From IMG/VR virus record IMGVR_UViG_3300046453_000026, positions 1 through 64,000 of that record: a DNA stretch of 64,000 bases; one strand, 5' to 3'. The position numbers and the translations under genes are program-made. The notes below the pieces were generated by a model that was not told where the DNA came from, made no database searches, and saw nothing but the letters and a program-made list of their open reading frames with translations. Shown in pieces: positions 42,915 to 50,757 of the stretch. Source of the DNA: a virus. The stretch's first letter is position 1. Every line of letters begins with the position of its first letter.

Positions 42915-43299
42915 CTTCTTTCAGCACGTCCTCGGTATCGAACTTCGGAACCTTGTGAATTACGGCCTCCGCTTTCAGGAAGTAACACCACAGCGGCTGC
43001 ACGGTCTCATACTCCGTAACGAAAGGCCTGCCGTAGTGGTGGGCGTTTACAGGTATGCGCAGGATACCATCCTGCCGGAAGCGAGCCATCATGGTGGCGA
43101 CGTTGGCAGCGCCCCACACGCCTCGGATGTTCTCTGGATTAAACGTCTCAAACTCCTTCATGCCATACACCACGAAGTATTGATCGTCGAAGAAGTCGGC
43201 CGGAGCAGTCACCATCTCGAAAGTCTCCACAGCCTTGCGGTTGTACTGGGCAATCTTCAGAAGGCCATCGCCTCCACCCGGAACGATGTGGTCGCTCAT
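42892..43299 (-). CDS. Conserved protein of unknown function
   Basis: The 135-residue protein (VTAPADFFDDQYFVVYGMKE, then PVNAHHYGRPFVTEYETVQ) is a mixed alpha/beta chain with a hydrophobic core but no motif I know. The start overlaps the previous stop by 4 bp, and a GCAGGTGG site is present. It is part of a block of small genes between PhoH and portal. Confidence 0.55.
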   Translation of the reverse strand: MSDHIVPGGGDGLLKIAQYNRKAVETFEMVTAPADFFDDQYFVVYGMKEFETFNPENIRGVWGAANVATMMARFRQDGILRIPVNAHHYGRPFVTEYETVQPLWCYFLKAEAVIHKVPKFDTEDVLKEDASDGVH

Positions 43300-43682
43300 A
43301 CGTCCACCTGCTCCCCGTTCAGGAACTTTTCAAGTTGTCCGCATGTCCATGCTGCTCCGTTGTTTAACCCCTGCACTGCTAAGCGTCGGAAAGACGTAGG
43401 GTCATAAATACGTGGCGCATGCGTTGTCCGCTTCGTTCCGATAGCCTTTTCTTCGGCGTCCAGCTCCGGGCAAGAAACGGTCATCGTGTGGTCTGTGCGG
43501 TTATCCCTTCCGAATCCCTCCATAAGTGACAGCTCAGATACTGCACGGTCAAACATCCGGCGCACCCGCCCTACGTACTGGCTAACAGTCTCAGTTGCCT
43601 CGTCCTGCTGCCAGTCCTCAAATATGTGGGTTACTGCATCTCCGCCGTTCTCACTAATGTCCGTAATGGTGATCTTTGTCAT
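43296..43682 (-). CDS. Conserved protein of unknown function
   Basis: This 128-residue protein is helical in the middle (ETVSQYVGRVRRMFDRAVSE) and carries two Cys. No family is recognised. It follows the PhoH-like gene, has AAAGGAGCTGG upstream and is coupled to the next gene by an ATGA overlap. Confidence 0.55.
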   Translation of the reverse strand: MTKITITDISENGGDAVTHIFEDWQQDEATETVSQYVGRVRRMFDRAVSELSLMEGFGRDNRTDHTMTVSCPELDAEEKAIGTKRTTHAPRIYDPTSFRRLAVQGLNNGAAWTCGQLEKFLNGEQVDV

Positions 43683-43705
43683 GCTTACCAGCTCCTTTTA
43701 TTTGG

Positions 43706-44443
43706 TTAGTGCAGTTCAGTCAGCGTGTCCTTGATCTTATCCGCCCACTGGGACACCTTGCCCCGGTAGTTGTTCGGAAGGTCGACGGTAGCTGTGAATC
43801 CCTTCTTCAGCATGTGGCGGTGGTAGACTTGGAAAGCATTCAGCCGATCGCTACCGTAGCGCTCCACCTTGCCGTCTACCTGATCGCTGTGCCCAATGAT
43901 CACTCCACGGCTACGGTCGTCATGGAGGCGGGTGAGCACGAGCTGAAGGTCAGTCACGCCCCGTGCGTTCTGGGCCTCGTCGATGATCAGAAACGCCCGC
44001 TTGTTGCGCCCACGCATATAGGTGTCGGTGACTGTCTCAATCATGCCCTTGGTGCGTAGCATCTCGACCGCTTCGTCCTGTAGGCCACACTCGGCCAGTG
44101 CTTCGTAGAACGGGGCCATTAGAGGCCGTACCTTGTCGTTGGGATCACCCGGCAGGAAGCCAAGGTTACCATTACGGGAGTCCGGGAACCGCAGGTAGGT
44201 GAGCTGATCAACCTCGCCGCGCCGCAGCATCTCAATGCCTACCATGACCGCGATAGTGGTCTTCCCTGTGCCTGCGGGTGCATCCACGAAGGTTACGGTA
44301 TGACTACAGATAGCCTCCGCATATGCCCGTTGGTGCTCGTCCAATCTCTTCCGAAGCTTGTCGGTATGCCCGGCGTACATCAGGGCGGACATGGTGCGGT
44401 CTTCCTTCGTGGTTTCAACTACGTGGAACTTGGGCTTCGACAT
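43706..44443 (-). CDS. PhoH-like P-loop ATPase
   Basis: The 245-residue protein has a P-loop APAGTGKTT (residues 55-63), a Walker B FLIIDEAQN (151-159) and the RPLMAPFYEAL and LPNNYRGKVSQW blocks of PhoH-type ATPases. The N-terminal 35 residues are charged. PhoH-like proteins are common in phages and are thought to act on RNA or in stress responses; the exact role is unknown. I use the ATG at 44443 (GGGAGGG upstream). It lies between the terminase and portal genes, so it may be made with late proteins. Confidence 0.88.
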   Translation of the reverse strand: MSKPKFHVVETTKEDRTMSALMYAGHTDKLRKRLDEHQRAYAEAICSHTVTFVDAPAGTGKTTIAVMVGIEMLRRGEVDQLTYLRFPDSRNGNLGFLPGDPNDKVRPLMAPFYEALAECGLQDEAVEMLRTKGMIETVTDTYMRGRNKRAFLIIDEAQNARGVTDLQLVLTRLHDDRSRGVIIGHSDQVDGKVERYGSDRLNAFQVYHRHMLKKGFTATVDLPNNYRGKVSQWADKIKDTLTELH

Positions 44444-44460
44444 ATGAACCCTCCCGTTGG

Positions 44461-44802
44461 TTATACTTCTTCCCCTTGCTCCGCTCTCAGGGCCTTGTCC
44501 ACCGAATCCCGCAACGCTATGAGCTGTGCAGTGCTCAGCAGCTCCAGCGGAGCGGTATGTGGGATAACCAGTAGCCCCAAGTGCGTACCCGCCTGCTTGT
44601 TCATTTCCTGCCATGCCCCTCGAAGGTTGTCCAGCTCCTGCATGGTCATCGCTTGGTTGATGACGTACATACCTTGGCGGGCTAGAACCTGCGGCTGGAT
44701 AGTGAGGGTGGTACTTACCAGCTGCTCCGGCTGCGTAACGGTCGTGACGCTAATCGGCGGCAGGTGATGCGTGCTGTCTCCCCATTCTACTTCCTTGCCC
44801 AT
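44461..44802 (-). CDS. Conserved protein of unknown function
   Basis: Starting at the ATG at 44802 (AAAGGAGC upstream), the 113-residue protein begins MGKEVEWGDSTHHLPPIS and has an alpha-helical C-terminal half (TMQELDNLRGAWQEMNKQ, then LRDSVDKALRAEQG). No motif is recognised. It lies directly before the PhoH-like gene and after a hairpin-rich stretch. Confidence 0.58.
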   Translation of the reverse strand: MGKEVEWGDSTHHLPPISVTTVTQPEQLVSTTLTIQPQVLARQGMYVINQAMTMQELDNLRGAWQEMNKQAGTHLGLLVIPHTAPLELLSTAQLIALRDSVDKALRAEQGEEV

Positions 44803-44842
44803 ATTTACCAGCTCCTTTGCCTTTATGCCCGCATCATACAAC

Positions 44843-44880
44843 GAAGCCCGCCTTCTGGGAATCCCCAATTGGCGAGCTTC
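44843..44880 (-). other. Imperfect hairpin between terminase-operon genes
   Basis: On the minus strand GAAGCTCGCC pairs with GGCGGGCTTC (one G-U), enclosing a smaller GGGGATTCCC loop. There is no U tract. The 9-mer at 44877-44885 overlaps the first arm. It may be an RNA processing site or a weak attenuator ahead of the gene at 44802. Confidence 0.5.
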
Positions 44881-44887
44881 GGAAGTT

Positions 44888-45091
44888 CTACCGTTTGAGT
44901 CTTCGGCGCTTACGCCGCCGACGCCATTCACCGATCACGTTTGTTAGCAGCAAGGGCCACGCTATTACTGCGATAGGGATAACCCTCCACCCTAGCGGGA
45001 ACGTGTCCCCTGAAGCGATCGCCCTTAATCCCCATAGCGCACCGATGGATACCCACACTACTACTGCCCACGCTATCCAAAACCCTGCCAT
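44888..45091 (-). CDS. Small two-span membrane protein with arginine tail
   Basis: The 67-residue protein has two hydrophobic spans (residues 3-24 and 34-54) and ends RRRRKRRRLKR. The positive tail should face the cytoplasm. Its stop is followed by a hairpin and its start by the terminase gene, at 13 bp. It could be a membrane-acting or superinfection-exclusion protein; I cannot assign a family. Confidence 0.7.
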   Translation of the reverse strand: MAGFWIAWAVVVWVSIGALWGLRAIASGDTFPLGWRVIPIAVIAWPLLLTNVIGEWRRRRKRRRLKR

Positions 45092-45104
45092 GCCTTCCAG
45101 CTCC

Positions 45105-46925
45105 TTAGTAAAAGAATTCTGACCCGCCGTCGTCGATTACCTTCCGAAGGGCAATAGTCAGGTAGTTCATTGCATGCCCAAAGTGGTCACCACCCGGCAG
45201 GGTGCCTACCCGCTGCTTGATGACTTCCTTCTTCGTCTTCTCGTCGGTCTCGATGTCCCGGACGAGCACGAGATTGGTAACGTGTAGGATGAAGGTCTCA
45301 AAGAGGGGGTTCTGTGCTACCCACGCCGGGATGACGAATCGACCGTCCCGGAACATCTTCGCCATAATCATCAGGGTCATGGTGCGGTCTACGCTTACCT
45401 TGGCGTCATCCTCGTTCCATACGTCCTCTATCGTCTTGGTGGCATCGGTTGACAGCGATGGGTAGAAGCAGCTGAACACCTTCCCGGGGAAGTCCTGCAT
45501 CAGCTCCCAGTTACGGTCCTTACCATAACCAGCATCGAACACCCCACGACGGGCGTCCCACTGCCGCAGCTTCTCGCCTGTCTTGCGGATGTGGGGGTTA
45601 TCCTTGCGGCCGTCATGCTGCTCTGCCTCGTCCTCCTTGATGTCCCAAATGTCGAGGATGATGATCTTGTCCGGGTTGTCCGGGTGACGCATACCGTTAG
45701 CTCCCCACGAGCGGTTACCCCAGTCGACGCCTTGGGCGACGTTGTCTCTTCGGAAGTCGTAGGGGCTTGTCATGCTATTGTCGATACACCGCATGATGTC
45801 TCCCCGGCTGACCATGACGTTGTCCCCCAGATAAGGTCGACCGATGACGTAGTTCTCGAATAGCTGGTCGAGGGCATAGTCTTCCTTCTTCTTCATGAGC
45901 TGGGTAGCGCTTATCCACGGGCATATAAGCTGACTGATCTGATAGCCCCGGACATCCTTCCGGTAGTCATACAACGGGCGCCAGAATCCACGGACCCGGG
46001 TCTCGTCACTTACAAACTGGTGACACTTAGGGCATACATAGGCGAAGGTGTCAGTCTCCCGGATGAAGCTGTTCGACAGGTGCAGGCCGTGGTTAGCGTT
46101 ACCGTAGCTGTCGCGCTTCAGGTCGACCACGCACTTCGGAAAGTCGTGGATAAGGGTCATCCAGTGATTACAGTGAGGGCACTTCATGAACCAGTGCTGT
46201 TCATCGCTCTTGCTGAAGCTTGCGTTCACGCCTACACCCGGCAGCGATGGCGTGGAGATATCCCGCCGCCAGCCGTAGGCCGACGAAGACAGAGTTTCGT
46301 TAAACGCTATCATGACGTTAGGGTGCATGCGGTCGATCTCGTCAAACCGCACCACGTCAACGTCGATACCTTCCCCTGCTCGTGCGGTGTGGCCGGAGCG
46401 GAAGAATATCCAATGGTCTGCTCCCATCTTCCGAAGCCGGACATTGTCGACCGGGTCTTCCCCGGGCTTCTTCTTGCCTGTCACTGCATCGTACCCCATG
46501 CGGTCCCGCACATACGGGCTGTCCTTCATAACCGCATCGACACGAGTCTTCGAGAAGTCCGCTACTTGGTCGAAGGTTGGGAAGACATACGCCTGCTTGG
46601 TATAGGGGTGTGTGTCCCCGAACCATAGCAATTCCCGTACCTCGTTCTCGCTGGCTCCACACTGCCGGGACTTCTGCATGGCCTTATGTGGGTGCTGGTC
46701 GTCGAGCGGTTGCTGTAGGAACTGACGCTGCCCACGTAGGCCGATACGCCAATCATCGGATGGTATCTCTATCGCCTTCCGAAGGTCGAGCGAGCCATCC
46801 TCCCGGAGCTGTTCGAAGCGATAAGGCTTACCCCGGAGCTGGGTATGGTACTGAGACCATATGCTGGGACGCTTGTTGATCTGATACTGAAGGAGCTGGT
46901 CCTGTGTCAGTCCGTCGACAGCCAT
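45105..46925 (-). CDS. terL: Terminase large subunit (packaging ATPase-nuclease)
   Basis: This 606-residue protein drives DNA packaging. The ATPase domain has the variant P-loop KSRQCGASE (85-93) and Walker B VVRFDEID (191-198). A zinc-ribbon insertion follows with CPHC (249-252) and CPKC (298-301), typical of the GpA-type terminases. The nuclease domain has VDWG (Asp401), FDAGYG (Asp464) and a GDHFGHAMNYL helix near 587. It overlaps the upstream gene by 19 bp and has AGGGGAG upstream. Its partner small subunit lies three genes earlier. Confidence 0.95.
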   Translation of the reverse strand: MAVDGLTQDQLLQYQINKRPSIWSQYHTQLRGKPYRFEQLREDGSLDLRKAIEIPSDDWRIGLRGQRQFLQQPLDDQHPHKAMQKSRQCGASENEVRELLWFGDTHPYTKQAYVFPTFDQVADFSKTRVDAVMKDSPYVRDRMGYDAVTGKKKPGEDPVDNVRLRKMGADHWIFFRSGHTARAGEGIDVDVVRFDEIDRMHPNVMIAFNETLSSSAYGWRRDISTPSLPGVGVNASFSKSDEQHWFMKCPHCNHWMTLIHDFPKCVVDLKRDSYGNANHGLHLSNSFIRETDTFAYVCPKCHQFVSDETRVRGFWRPLYDYRKDVRGYQISQLICPWISATQLMKKKEDYALDQLFENYVIGRPYLGDNVMVSRGDIMRCIDNSMTSPYDFRRDNVAQGVDWGNRSWGANGMRHPDNPDKIIILDIWDIKEDEAEQHDGRKDNPHIRKTGEKLRQWDARRGVFDAGYGKDRNWELMQDFPGKVFSCFYPSLSTDATKTIEDVWNEDDAKVSVDRTMTLMIMAKMFRDGRFVIPAWVAQNPLFETFILHVTNLVLVRDIETDEKTKKEVIKQRVGTLPGGDHFGHAMNYLTIALRKVIDDGGSEFFY

Positions 46926-47404
46926 GGCTTACACTCCCCTTCTGGAAGCTGGTAGACCGTCACTACTTGACGCCGCCACATAGCCCCATGTATGTCCCTG
47001 ATGTACTTTTCTAAGCTCCCCGCCTCCGCCTCGGTCATCTCACGAGGCTCACATAAACCATCCGGCATCTTCACGCTACTGAATGGGCTTACTTCCTCGT
47101 AGGGGCGCAGCGCTTCCTCGTAGGGGCGCAGCGCTTCCTCGTAGGGGTTAGCTGCTCCGTTGTATGTGATCGTAGATAGTACCTGCTTCGGTAGCAGCGC
47201 CTCCTGTACTACACGGTCAGGCTCTGGCACCCTACTCCCATAGGGTATGCGTGATATCACTCTGTCTTCCCACCCCGGGAACAGCGCCTCCGATCTGCCT
47301 ACTGCGCTGCTCTTAATGATCGTTACCTCTTGCACCGGACGCGGTATATTGCTACCGCCTGTCGGTGGCTTGCCTATTGGCCCTCTGTGTTCCGTCGGTT
47401 GCAT
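46907..47404 (-). CDS. Conserved protein with tandem PYEEALR repeat
   Basis: With the start at 47404 (GGGGAGGGG upstream), the 165-residue protein has a proline-rich first half, then NPYEEALRPYEEALRPYEEV, a repeat produced by 21-bp tandem DNA repeats (47092-47147). The C-terminus is helical and charged. It sits between the small terminase pair and the large terminase. Function unknown; the repeat count may vary among relatives. Confidence 0.62.
   Translation of the reverse strand: MQPTEHRGPIGKPPTGGSNIPRPVQEVTIIKSSAVGRSEALFPGWEDRVISRIPYGSRVPEPDRVVQEALLPKQVLSTITYNGAANPYEEALRPYEEALRPYEEVSPFSSVKMPDGLCEPREMTEAEAGSLEKYIRDIHGAMWRRQVVTVYQLPEGECKPWLSTD
47092..47147 (+). repeat. 21-bp tandem direct repeat, 2.7 copies
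   Basis: The unit CTTCCTCGTAGGGGCGCAGC+G occurs at 47092-47112 and 47113-47133 exactly, with a 14-bp third copy at 47134-47147. It is in frame within the gene at 46907-47404 and makes the repeat Pro-Tyr-Glu-Glu-Ala-Leu-Arg. Exact identity points to recent slippage duplication. Confidence 0.9.
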
Positions 47405-47428
47405 AATTATTCCCCTCCCCATCATCAC

Positions 47429-47463
47429 AAAAAGCTTCGGAAGCCTAGAGCGGCACCGAAGCT
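47429..47463 (-). terminator. Intrinsic terminator containing the 9-mer
   Basis: On the minus strand AGCTTCGG pairs with CCGAAGCT (47456-47463 with 47433-47440), an inner GCC/GGC extends the stem, and UUUUU follows (A tract 47429-47433). The 9-mer (47435-47443) lies in one arm. It separates the gene at 47471 from the repeat-bearing gene. Confidence 0.82.
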
Positions 47464-47470
47464 CGTATAT

Positions 47471-47731
47471 TTACACCAGCGCTGACCGCTGTATCAGGCT
47501 GGGCTTAATCTTATCCCATTCCCGCTGCATGTCCTGCTCGCTCAGCAGGTCCAGCACCATAACGATGGCGTACCCTGCATGCAGCTTCTTACAGGCATCC
47601 ACCTCTGTATACGCCTTGGACACAAGCACTACCTGCGTACCATCATGACGCACACACTTGCCGAAGAACTTCGTCGGCTTCTGCTTGACCACCTTCGGAA
47701 GTACACTTACCCCATTGTTTCCCACGCTCAA
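47471..47731 (-). CDS. Small conserved protein near small terminase
   Basis: The 86-residue protein starts at TTG (GAGAGGGG upstream). It contains PTKFFGKCVRHDGTQVVLVS and YTEVDACKKLHAGYAIVMVL, a beta-alpha pattern with two Cys but no known motif. Located between the small terminase gene and a terminator. Role unknown. Confidence 0.58.
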   Translation of the reverse strand: MSVGNNGVSVLPKVVKQKPTKFFGKCVRHDGTQVVLVSKAYTEVDACKKLHAGYAIVMVLDLLSEQDMQREWDKIKPSLIQRSALV

Positions 47732-47771
47732 CCGCCTACCCCTCTCGATTTTGCAGGTATGTCAGGTACCC

Positions 47772-48551
47772 CTACCCGACATCCTTAGTCCCCGTCAGGT
47801 TACGAATGATATCGTTCCCCATGGCGTCGAATTCGGCCTCCAGTGCCTTGCGCTCTTCCTCCGTCTTGGACTTCAGAAGCTCGGACACATCTAAGCTTGC
47901 CGTAGTTACAGTACCGCTAAGGTTCGTGTTCTGCTCGACATGCTGCTGCTCGACGAACTCGCCTTTCTCTTGGGCGAGCTGCTTCATCCCGGCCAGTACT
48001 CCTGTAATCAGGGAGCCGATAGACTTGTCAGTGATTGGTATCAGATCAGCGTTATCCACGATCTTCTCGAAGAGCTTACGAGTCAAGCGGGACAGCCCTG
48101 CAATACGCTCGCGCTGGCTGGCGAAGCCAGTCTCTAACACGAGGGCGTCTATGTGCTCCCGGAACTCCGGGTGCTGAAGCCAAGCGTAGATAATGTGCCT
48201 GCTGGCAATGCCTACGTCCGGGTCCTCTACTACCTGTGACACGGGAAAGCCCAGTGCGATAAGCTCTGCCGCCTTCATCCGGCGCTCATTCCACGTCCAC
48301 ACCTTCGGAATGTTAGGAGCGTAGCTGGCTGGCACGGTGATCTTGTACTTCTTCCCCTTGGAGCTGGCAACCTCCAGTGTGATGTACTCCTGCGCTTTCC
48401 GGTGCAAGAACTCCGGCGTCGCCACTTCGGGTAATTCCTCCGTCGGTGGCGGCTCAGGTAATGCGGTTGTTCGTGCGAATTTTAGGTTCTCTGTGCCGGG
48501 CACCTGTACTGGCTTGACGGCCTTCTTGATCTGGCTCGTGATGCGGGTCAT
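47772..48551 (-). CDS. terS: Terminase small subunit
   Basis: The 259-residue protein has an N-terminal extension and a DNA-binding region of the phBC6A51-type small terminase: NERRMKAAELIALGFPVSQV followed by ASRHIIYAWLQHPEF, a helix-turn-helix that recognises phage DNA. A long helix with SIGSLITGVLAGMKQLAQEKG would form the ring. The C-terminus (EEERKALEAEF) may contact the large subunit. AAAGAGGTGAG precedes the ATG, and a promoter lies 75 bp upstream. It is the first gene after the control region. Confidence 0.85.
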   Translation of the reverse strand: MTRITSQIKKAVKPVQVPGTENLKFARTTALPEPPPTEELPEVATPEFLHRKAQEYITLEVASSKGKKYKITVPASYAPNIPKVWTWNERRMKAAELIALGFPVSQVVEDPDVGIASRHIIYAWLQHPEFREHIDALVLETGFASQRERIAGLSRLTRKLFEKIVDNADLIPITDKSIGSLITGVLAGMKQLAQEKGEFVEQQHVEQNTNLSGTVTTASLDVSELLKSKTEEERKALEAEFDAMGNDIIRNLTGTKDVG

Positions 48552-48625
48552 GCGCTCACCTCTTTTCGGCCTCTATAGGGCCAACTTGTGCATGGTTGTC
48601 CATTGTTGTCTATACTTGTAACTAC

Positions 48626-48655
48626 AGTATAGCTTAGTCCCACTAGATTCGACAA
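48626..48655 (-). promoter_or_regulatory. Sigma-A-type promoter upstream of the small terminase gene
   Basis: TTGTCG (48650-48655), an 18-bp spacer and TATACT (48626-48631) read on the minus strand. The start of transcription would be near 48619, leaving a leader of about 70 nt before the gene at 48551. Confidence 0.65.
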
Positions 48656-48960
48656 GAAATATCTTCATATTTCGACAACATTCGGCAAGCCATGCAGCAC
48701 TAAGTCTCTCCAGCCACTTCCGAAGACCTCTCCGACGTATAGCGCTCAGATGCCTCACCCTATCTACGTTCCTGCACAACTTTGCACATATTTACTTCCG
48801 AAGCTCAGCTACCAATCCGCCACGACTCCGCTGAGGCTCCACCGCTCTACCTTACAAAATTTGACAGTACATTAAAAATAATGCCTTATATAAGAGAGGT
48901 CTTTACTCTCCCTTGACTTAACAACTATTTTGGTCCGTCGTTTAATATAGATTTATGTAC

Positions 48961-48988
48961 ACTATACCCTATGGGGGTATATTTGTAA
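48961..48988 (-). promoter_or_regulatory. Possible promoter in the control region
   Basis: TTACAA (48983-48988), a 16-bp spacer and TATAGT (48961-48966) on the minus strand. The spacer includes a run of five C. It lies between the repeat elements and the small terminase promoter and could give a longer leader transcript. Confidence 0.5.
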
Positions 48989-49053
48989 GATACTAGGAGA
49001 TGGTAACTACTGGTAGCTGTCTGGTAATCAGATAAATAATCAAACTTTTGCAA

Positions 49054-49077
49054 ATTCAGTACGAGTTGGTACGGAAT
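49054..49077. repeat. Inverted-repeat element, copy 1
   Basis: ATTCAGTACG and GTACGGAAT are separated by five bases. The arms TTCAGTAC and GTACGGAA pair at 7 of 8 positions. The same 24-bp layout, with a different 5-bp centre, is at 49194-49217, 140 bp away. Conservation of arms but not of the centre suggests a dimeric protein-binding site. Confidence 0.82.
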
Positions 49078-49193
49078 ACTCACATGTTTTCATTTTTTAT
49101 TTTTCAATTTGAAAAAAATATTTTTTATTTTTTGAAAAAAGAAAAAATAATTCGTGGGGGGAGGGGGGGTATATTTTCTGTGTGACACCCGTT

Positions 49194-49217
49194 ATTCAGT
49201 ACGTACTCGTACGGAAT
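49194..49217. repeat. Inverted-repeat element, copy 2
   Basis: Second copy of the ATTCAGTACG-N5-GTACGGAAT element, here with the centre TACTC. It sits on the other side of the A/T tract and G run from copy 1, so the two copies bracket those features. Confidence 0.82.
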
Positions 49218-49345
49218 TGATAAAAGTTGACCGAAAAAGCATTTTTCAGGGGTGTGGTATGCCGTCGAATCCGTCGAATTTGTCGATTTGGTAGGGGTGG
49301 GGGTATACGTCCGGGTAGCCAAGGGTACCCTCATGGGGTATAAAA

Positions 49346-49372
49346 GGAAAAACCCCGCCGGGGTGGGCGGGG
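49346..49372 (-). terminator. Intrinsic terminator ending the early gene block
   Basis: On the minus strand CCCCGCC pairs with GGCGGGG around a 6-nt loop and is followed by UUUUUCCUUUU. It lies about 120 bp beyond the last gene of the right-hand block (49492) and isolates it from the control region. Confidence 0.9.
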
Positions 49373-49491
49373 CATTCTCTGGGGTATATGCGGTTGTGTT
49401 CCGTTTGGGGTATGCCTTATATTACCCTGCCTGTTGCCGGATAAACAAGGCCCAATATTTCCCTTGTTGTCGATCTTCCGAAGCGCGGAGC

Positions 49492-49905
49492 CTATGGTGT
49501 AGTAGGTTCGTCGATTGGCGCCGCCGGATTATCCGGGTCTGCATCCACCCAGTCCGGGTTAGGCTCAGTGCCCAGTACAGTCTCCACTCGTGAGTATGAT
49601 AGGTATCCGTCAATTAGCGGGCTGAATGCTCCCTCAATTCCGGTGTCTCCCACAATAGCATCCCACGCCTCCACGGTTAGTGCGCCTAGTGTAATACGGG
49701 CGTTGATGATTGCTGCCGCGCCCTCGGCAACTCTGCCTACCTGTGCCAAGATAGCAAGGGGTTTCTCCATCAGTGTTAGGTCTGCCCGCGAGTAGAAGCG
49801 AATGACCTCCACCGAATCTCCGCTGGCCTTATTCTGGAGTGCAATGGTTTTACGCTCCGTTGGTTTGCCGACATCCAAAGTCAGCACTGTTGCCACAATT
49901 GCCAT
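49492..49905 (-). CDS. Conserved protein of unknown function
   Basis: I start at the ATG at 49905 (GGGAGAGG upstream). The 137-residue product begins MAIVATVLTLDVGKPTERKT and shows beta strands then helices (LTLMEKPLAILAQVGRVAEG), ending in a Pro/Asp-rich tail. The opening resembles small phage structural or tail-associated proteins, but I recognise no family. It is the last gene before the control region. Confidence 0.6.
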   Translation of the reverse strand: MAIVATVLTLDVGKPTERKTIALQNKASGDSVEVIRFYSRADLTLMEKPLAILAQVGRVAEGAAAIINARITLGALTVEAWDAIVGDTGIEGAFSPLIDGYLSYSRVETVLGTEPNPDWVDADPDNPAAPIDEPTTP

Positions 49906-49941
49906 GTCTATCCTCTCCCTTCGGAAGCATGATAACACGGG

Positions 49942-50757
49942 TTATCCGCCGACGTATATAGCGTTTCCCGGGATGTGATCGTCATTCACTGACACCTGTG
50001 TTACCGGGATTCCCCTGTAGTGGGTGAGCTTGCCCGCTATTTTCTTATCCGGGTATGGTTTTGTGATTTCCGCATATAGTTCGTCGTAAGCGACGTGTCC
50101 CAGCACAATAATTGCAGGAGGAAAACCAACCGCCTTCGTGTGTCCTTGTATTTTACGCCGCAGCTCTTGCTCCGGCGACCACGAGCTGCCCTTTCCGAAG
50201 AATGGGGTTCCCGCAGGTACCGCCGCATCCTCGGTCAGCCCCTCGTAGTATGTTTTAGGAGTCGGCGCGGGTGGTACCGTTGGCAGGGTATCGTTCATCT
50301 CTTGTAGTGCCCTGTGCGTGTGGGTGTCTTCGAATCTCCCGTTCGCAGCGCCTCCGGCCGTTTCTGTGGTCATCTCCCCGTGGAGCGATTTAACCGCAGC
50401 GTAGGTAATCATCGTGTCAGAGAATTGCCTAACCGCCGCCTCCCCTTGCGCCATATAATTGGGCGCCTGCCGCAGCTCGGTAGCTTCGTATTTAGCGAAC
50501 ATATGCTCGTATTGCTCAATCTCCGGTGCACTGAATACAGGGACATGGGCATCCTGCGCCTCGCTCCAGCGCATGAGGTAGCTAGTCTTTTGTACCTGCA
50601 CAGCTGGTCGTCTGTGCGCCCACATTGCCTTAATTATTTCCTCCTGCGTCGGGTAGTGGTCGAACGCTCCACAGAAGAGGTTGCCATCTGCTGCTCGCAG
50701 CTCAAATACTTCCTTGGTAGTATCCTTGCCGCGCTTGCTCTCATCATTCGTAATCAT
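49942..50757 (-). CDS. Conserved protein of unknown function, 271 aa
   Basis: The protein has an N-terminal part rich in charged residues, a helical middle (EQYEHMFAKYEATELRQA) and a C-terminal beta-alpha-beta region (AIIVLGHVAYDELYAEITK, then YRGIPVTQVSVNDD) that looks like a small nucleotide- or ligand-binding fold. No motif is decisive. Its start is coupled to the previous gene by an overlap of 4 bp, and AAAGGAGGA precedes it. Confidence 0.58.
   Translation of the reverse strand: MITNDESKRGKDTTKEVFELRAADGNLFCGAFDHYPTQEEIIKAMWAHRRPAVQVQKTSYLMRWSEAQDAHVPVFSAPEIEQYEHMFAKYEATELRQAPNYMAQGEAAVRQFSDTMITYAAVKSLHGEMTTETAGGAANGRFEDTHTHRALQEMNDTLPTVPPAPTPKTYYEGLTEDAAVPAGTPFFGKGSSWSPEQELRRKIQGHTKAVGFPPAIIVLGHVAYDELYAEITKPYPDKKIAGKLTHYRGIPVTQVSVNDDHIPGNAIYVGG

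Larger units (their letters stand above)
48552..49491. other. Gene-free control region: A/T tract, G run and repeats
   Basis: About 940 bp separate the small terminase gene from the gene at 49492. I find no supported gene here. It holds a terminator (49346-49372), two copies of an inverted-repeat element (49054-49077 and 49194-49217), an A/T-rich tract (about 49085-49150) directly followed by a run of G (49156-49169), and promoters at 48961-48988 and 48626-48655. Three 9-mer copies lie near 48713, 48795 and 49474. The A/T tract, iterons and G run would suit an origin of replication or a packaging site, but neither is proven. Confidence 0.6.

Noticed and set aside
48573-48779. A 68-codon minus frame in the control region
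   Set aside because: It starts at TTG with no ribosome site, spans a promoter and is Arg/Cys-rich without a motif. It is better explained as leader DNA.
48861-48890. A plus-strand TTGACA promoter in the control region
   Set aside because: The nearest -10-like sequence is 20 bp away, and no plus-strand gene lies downstream.
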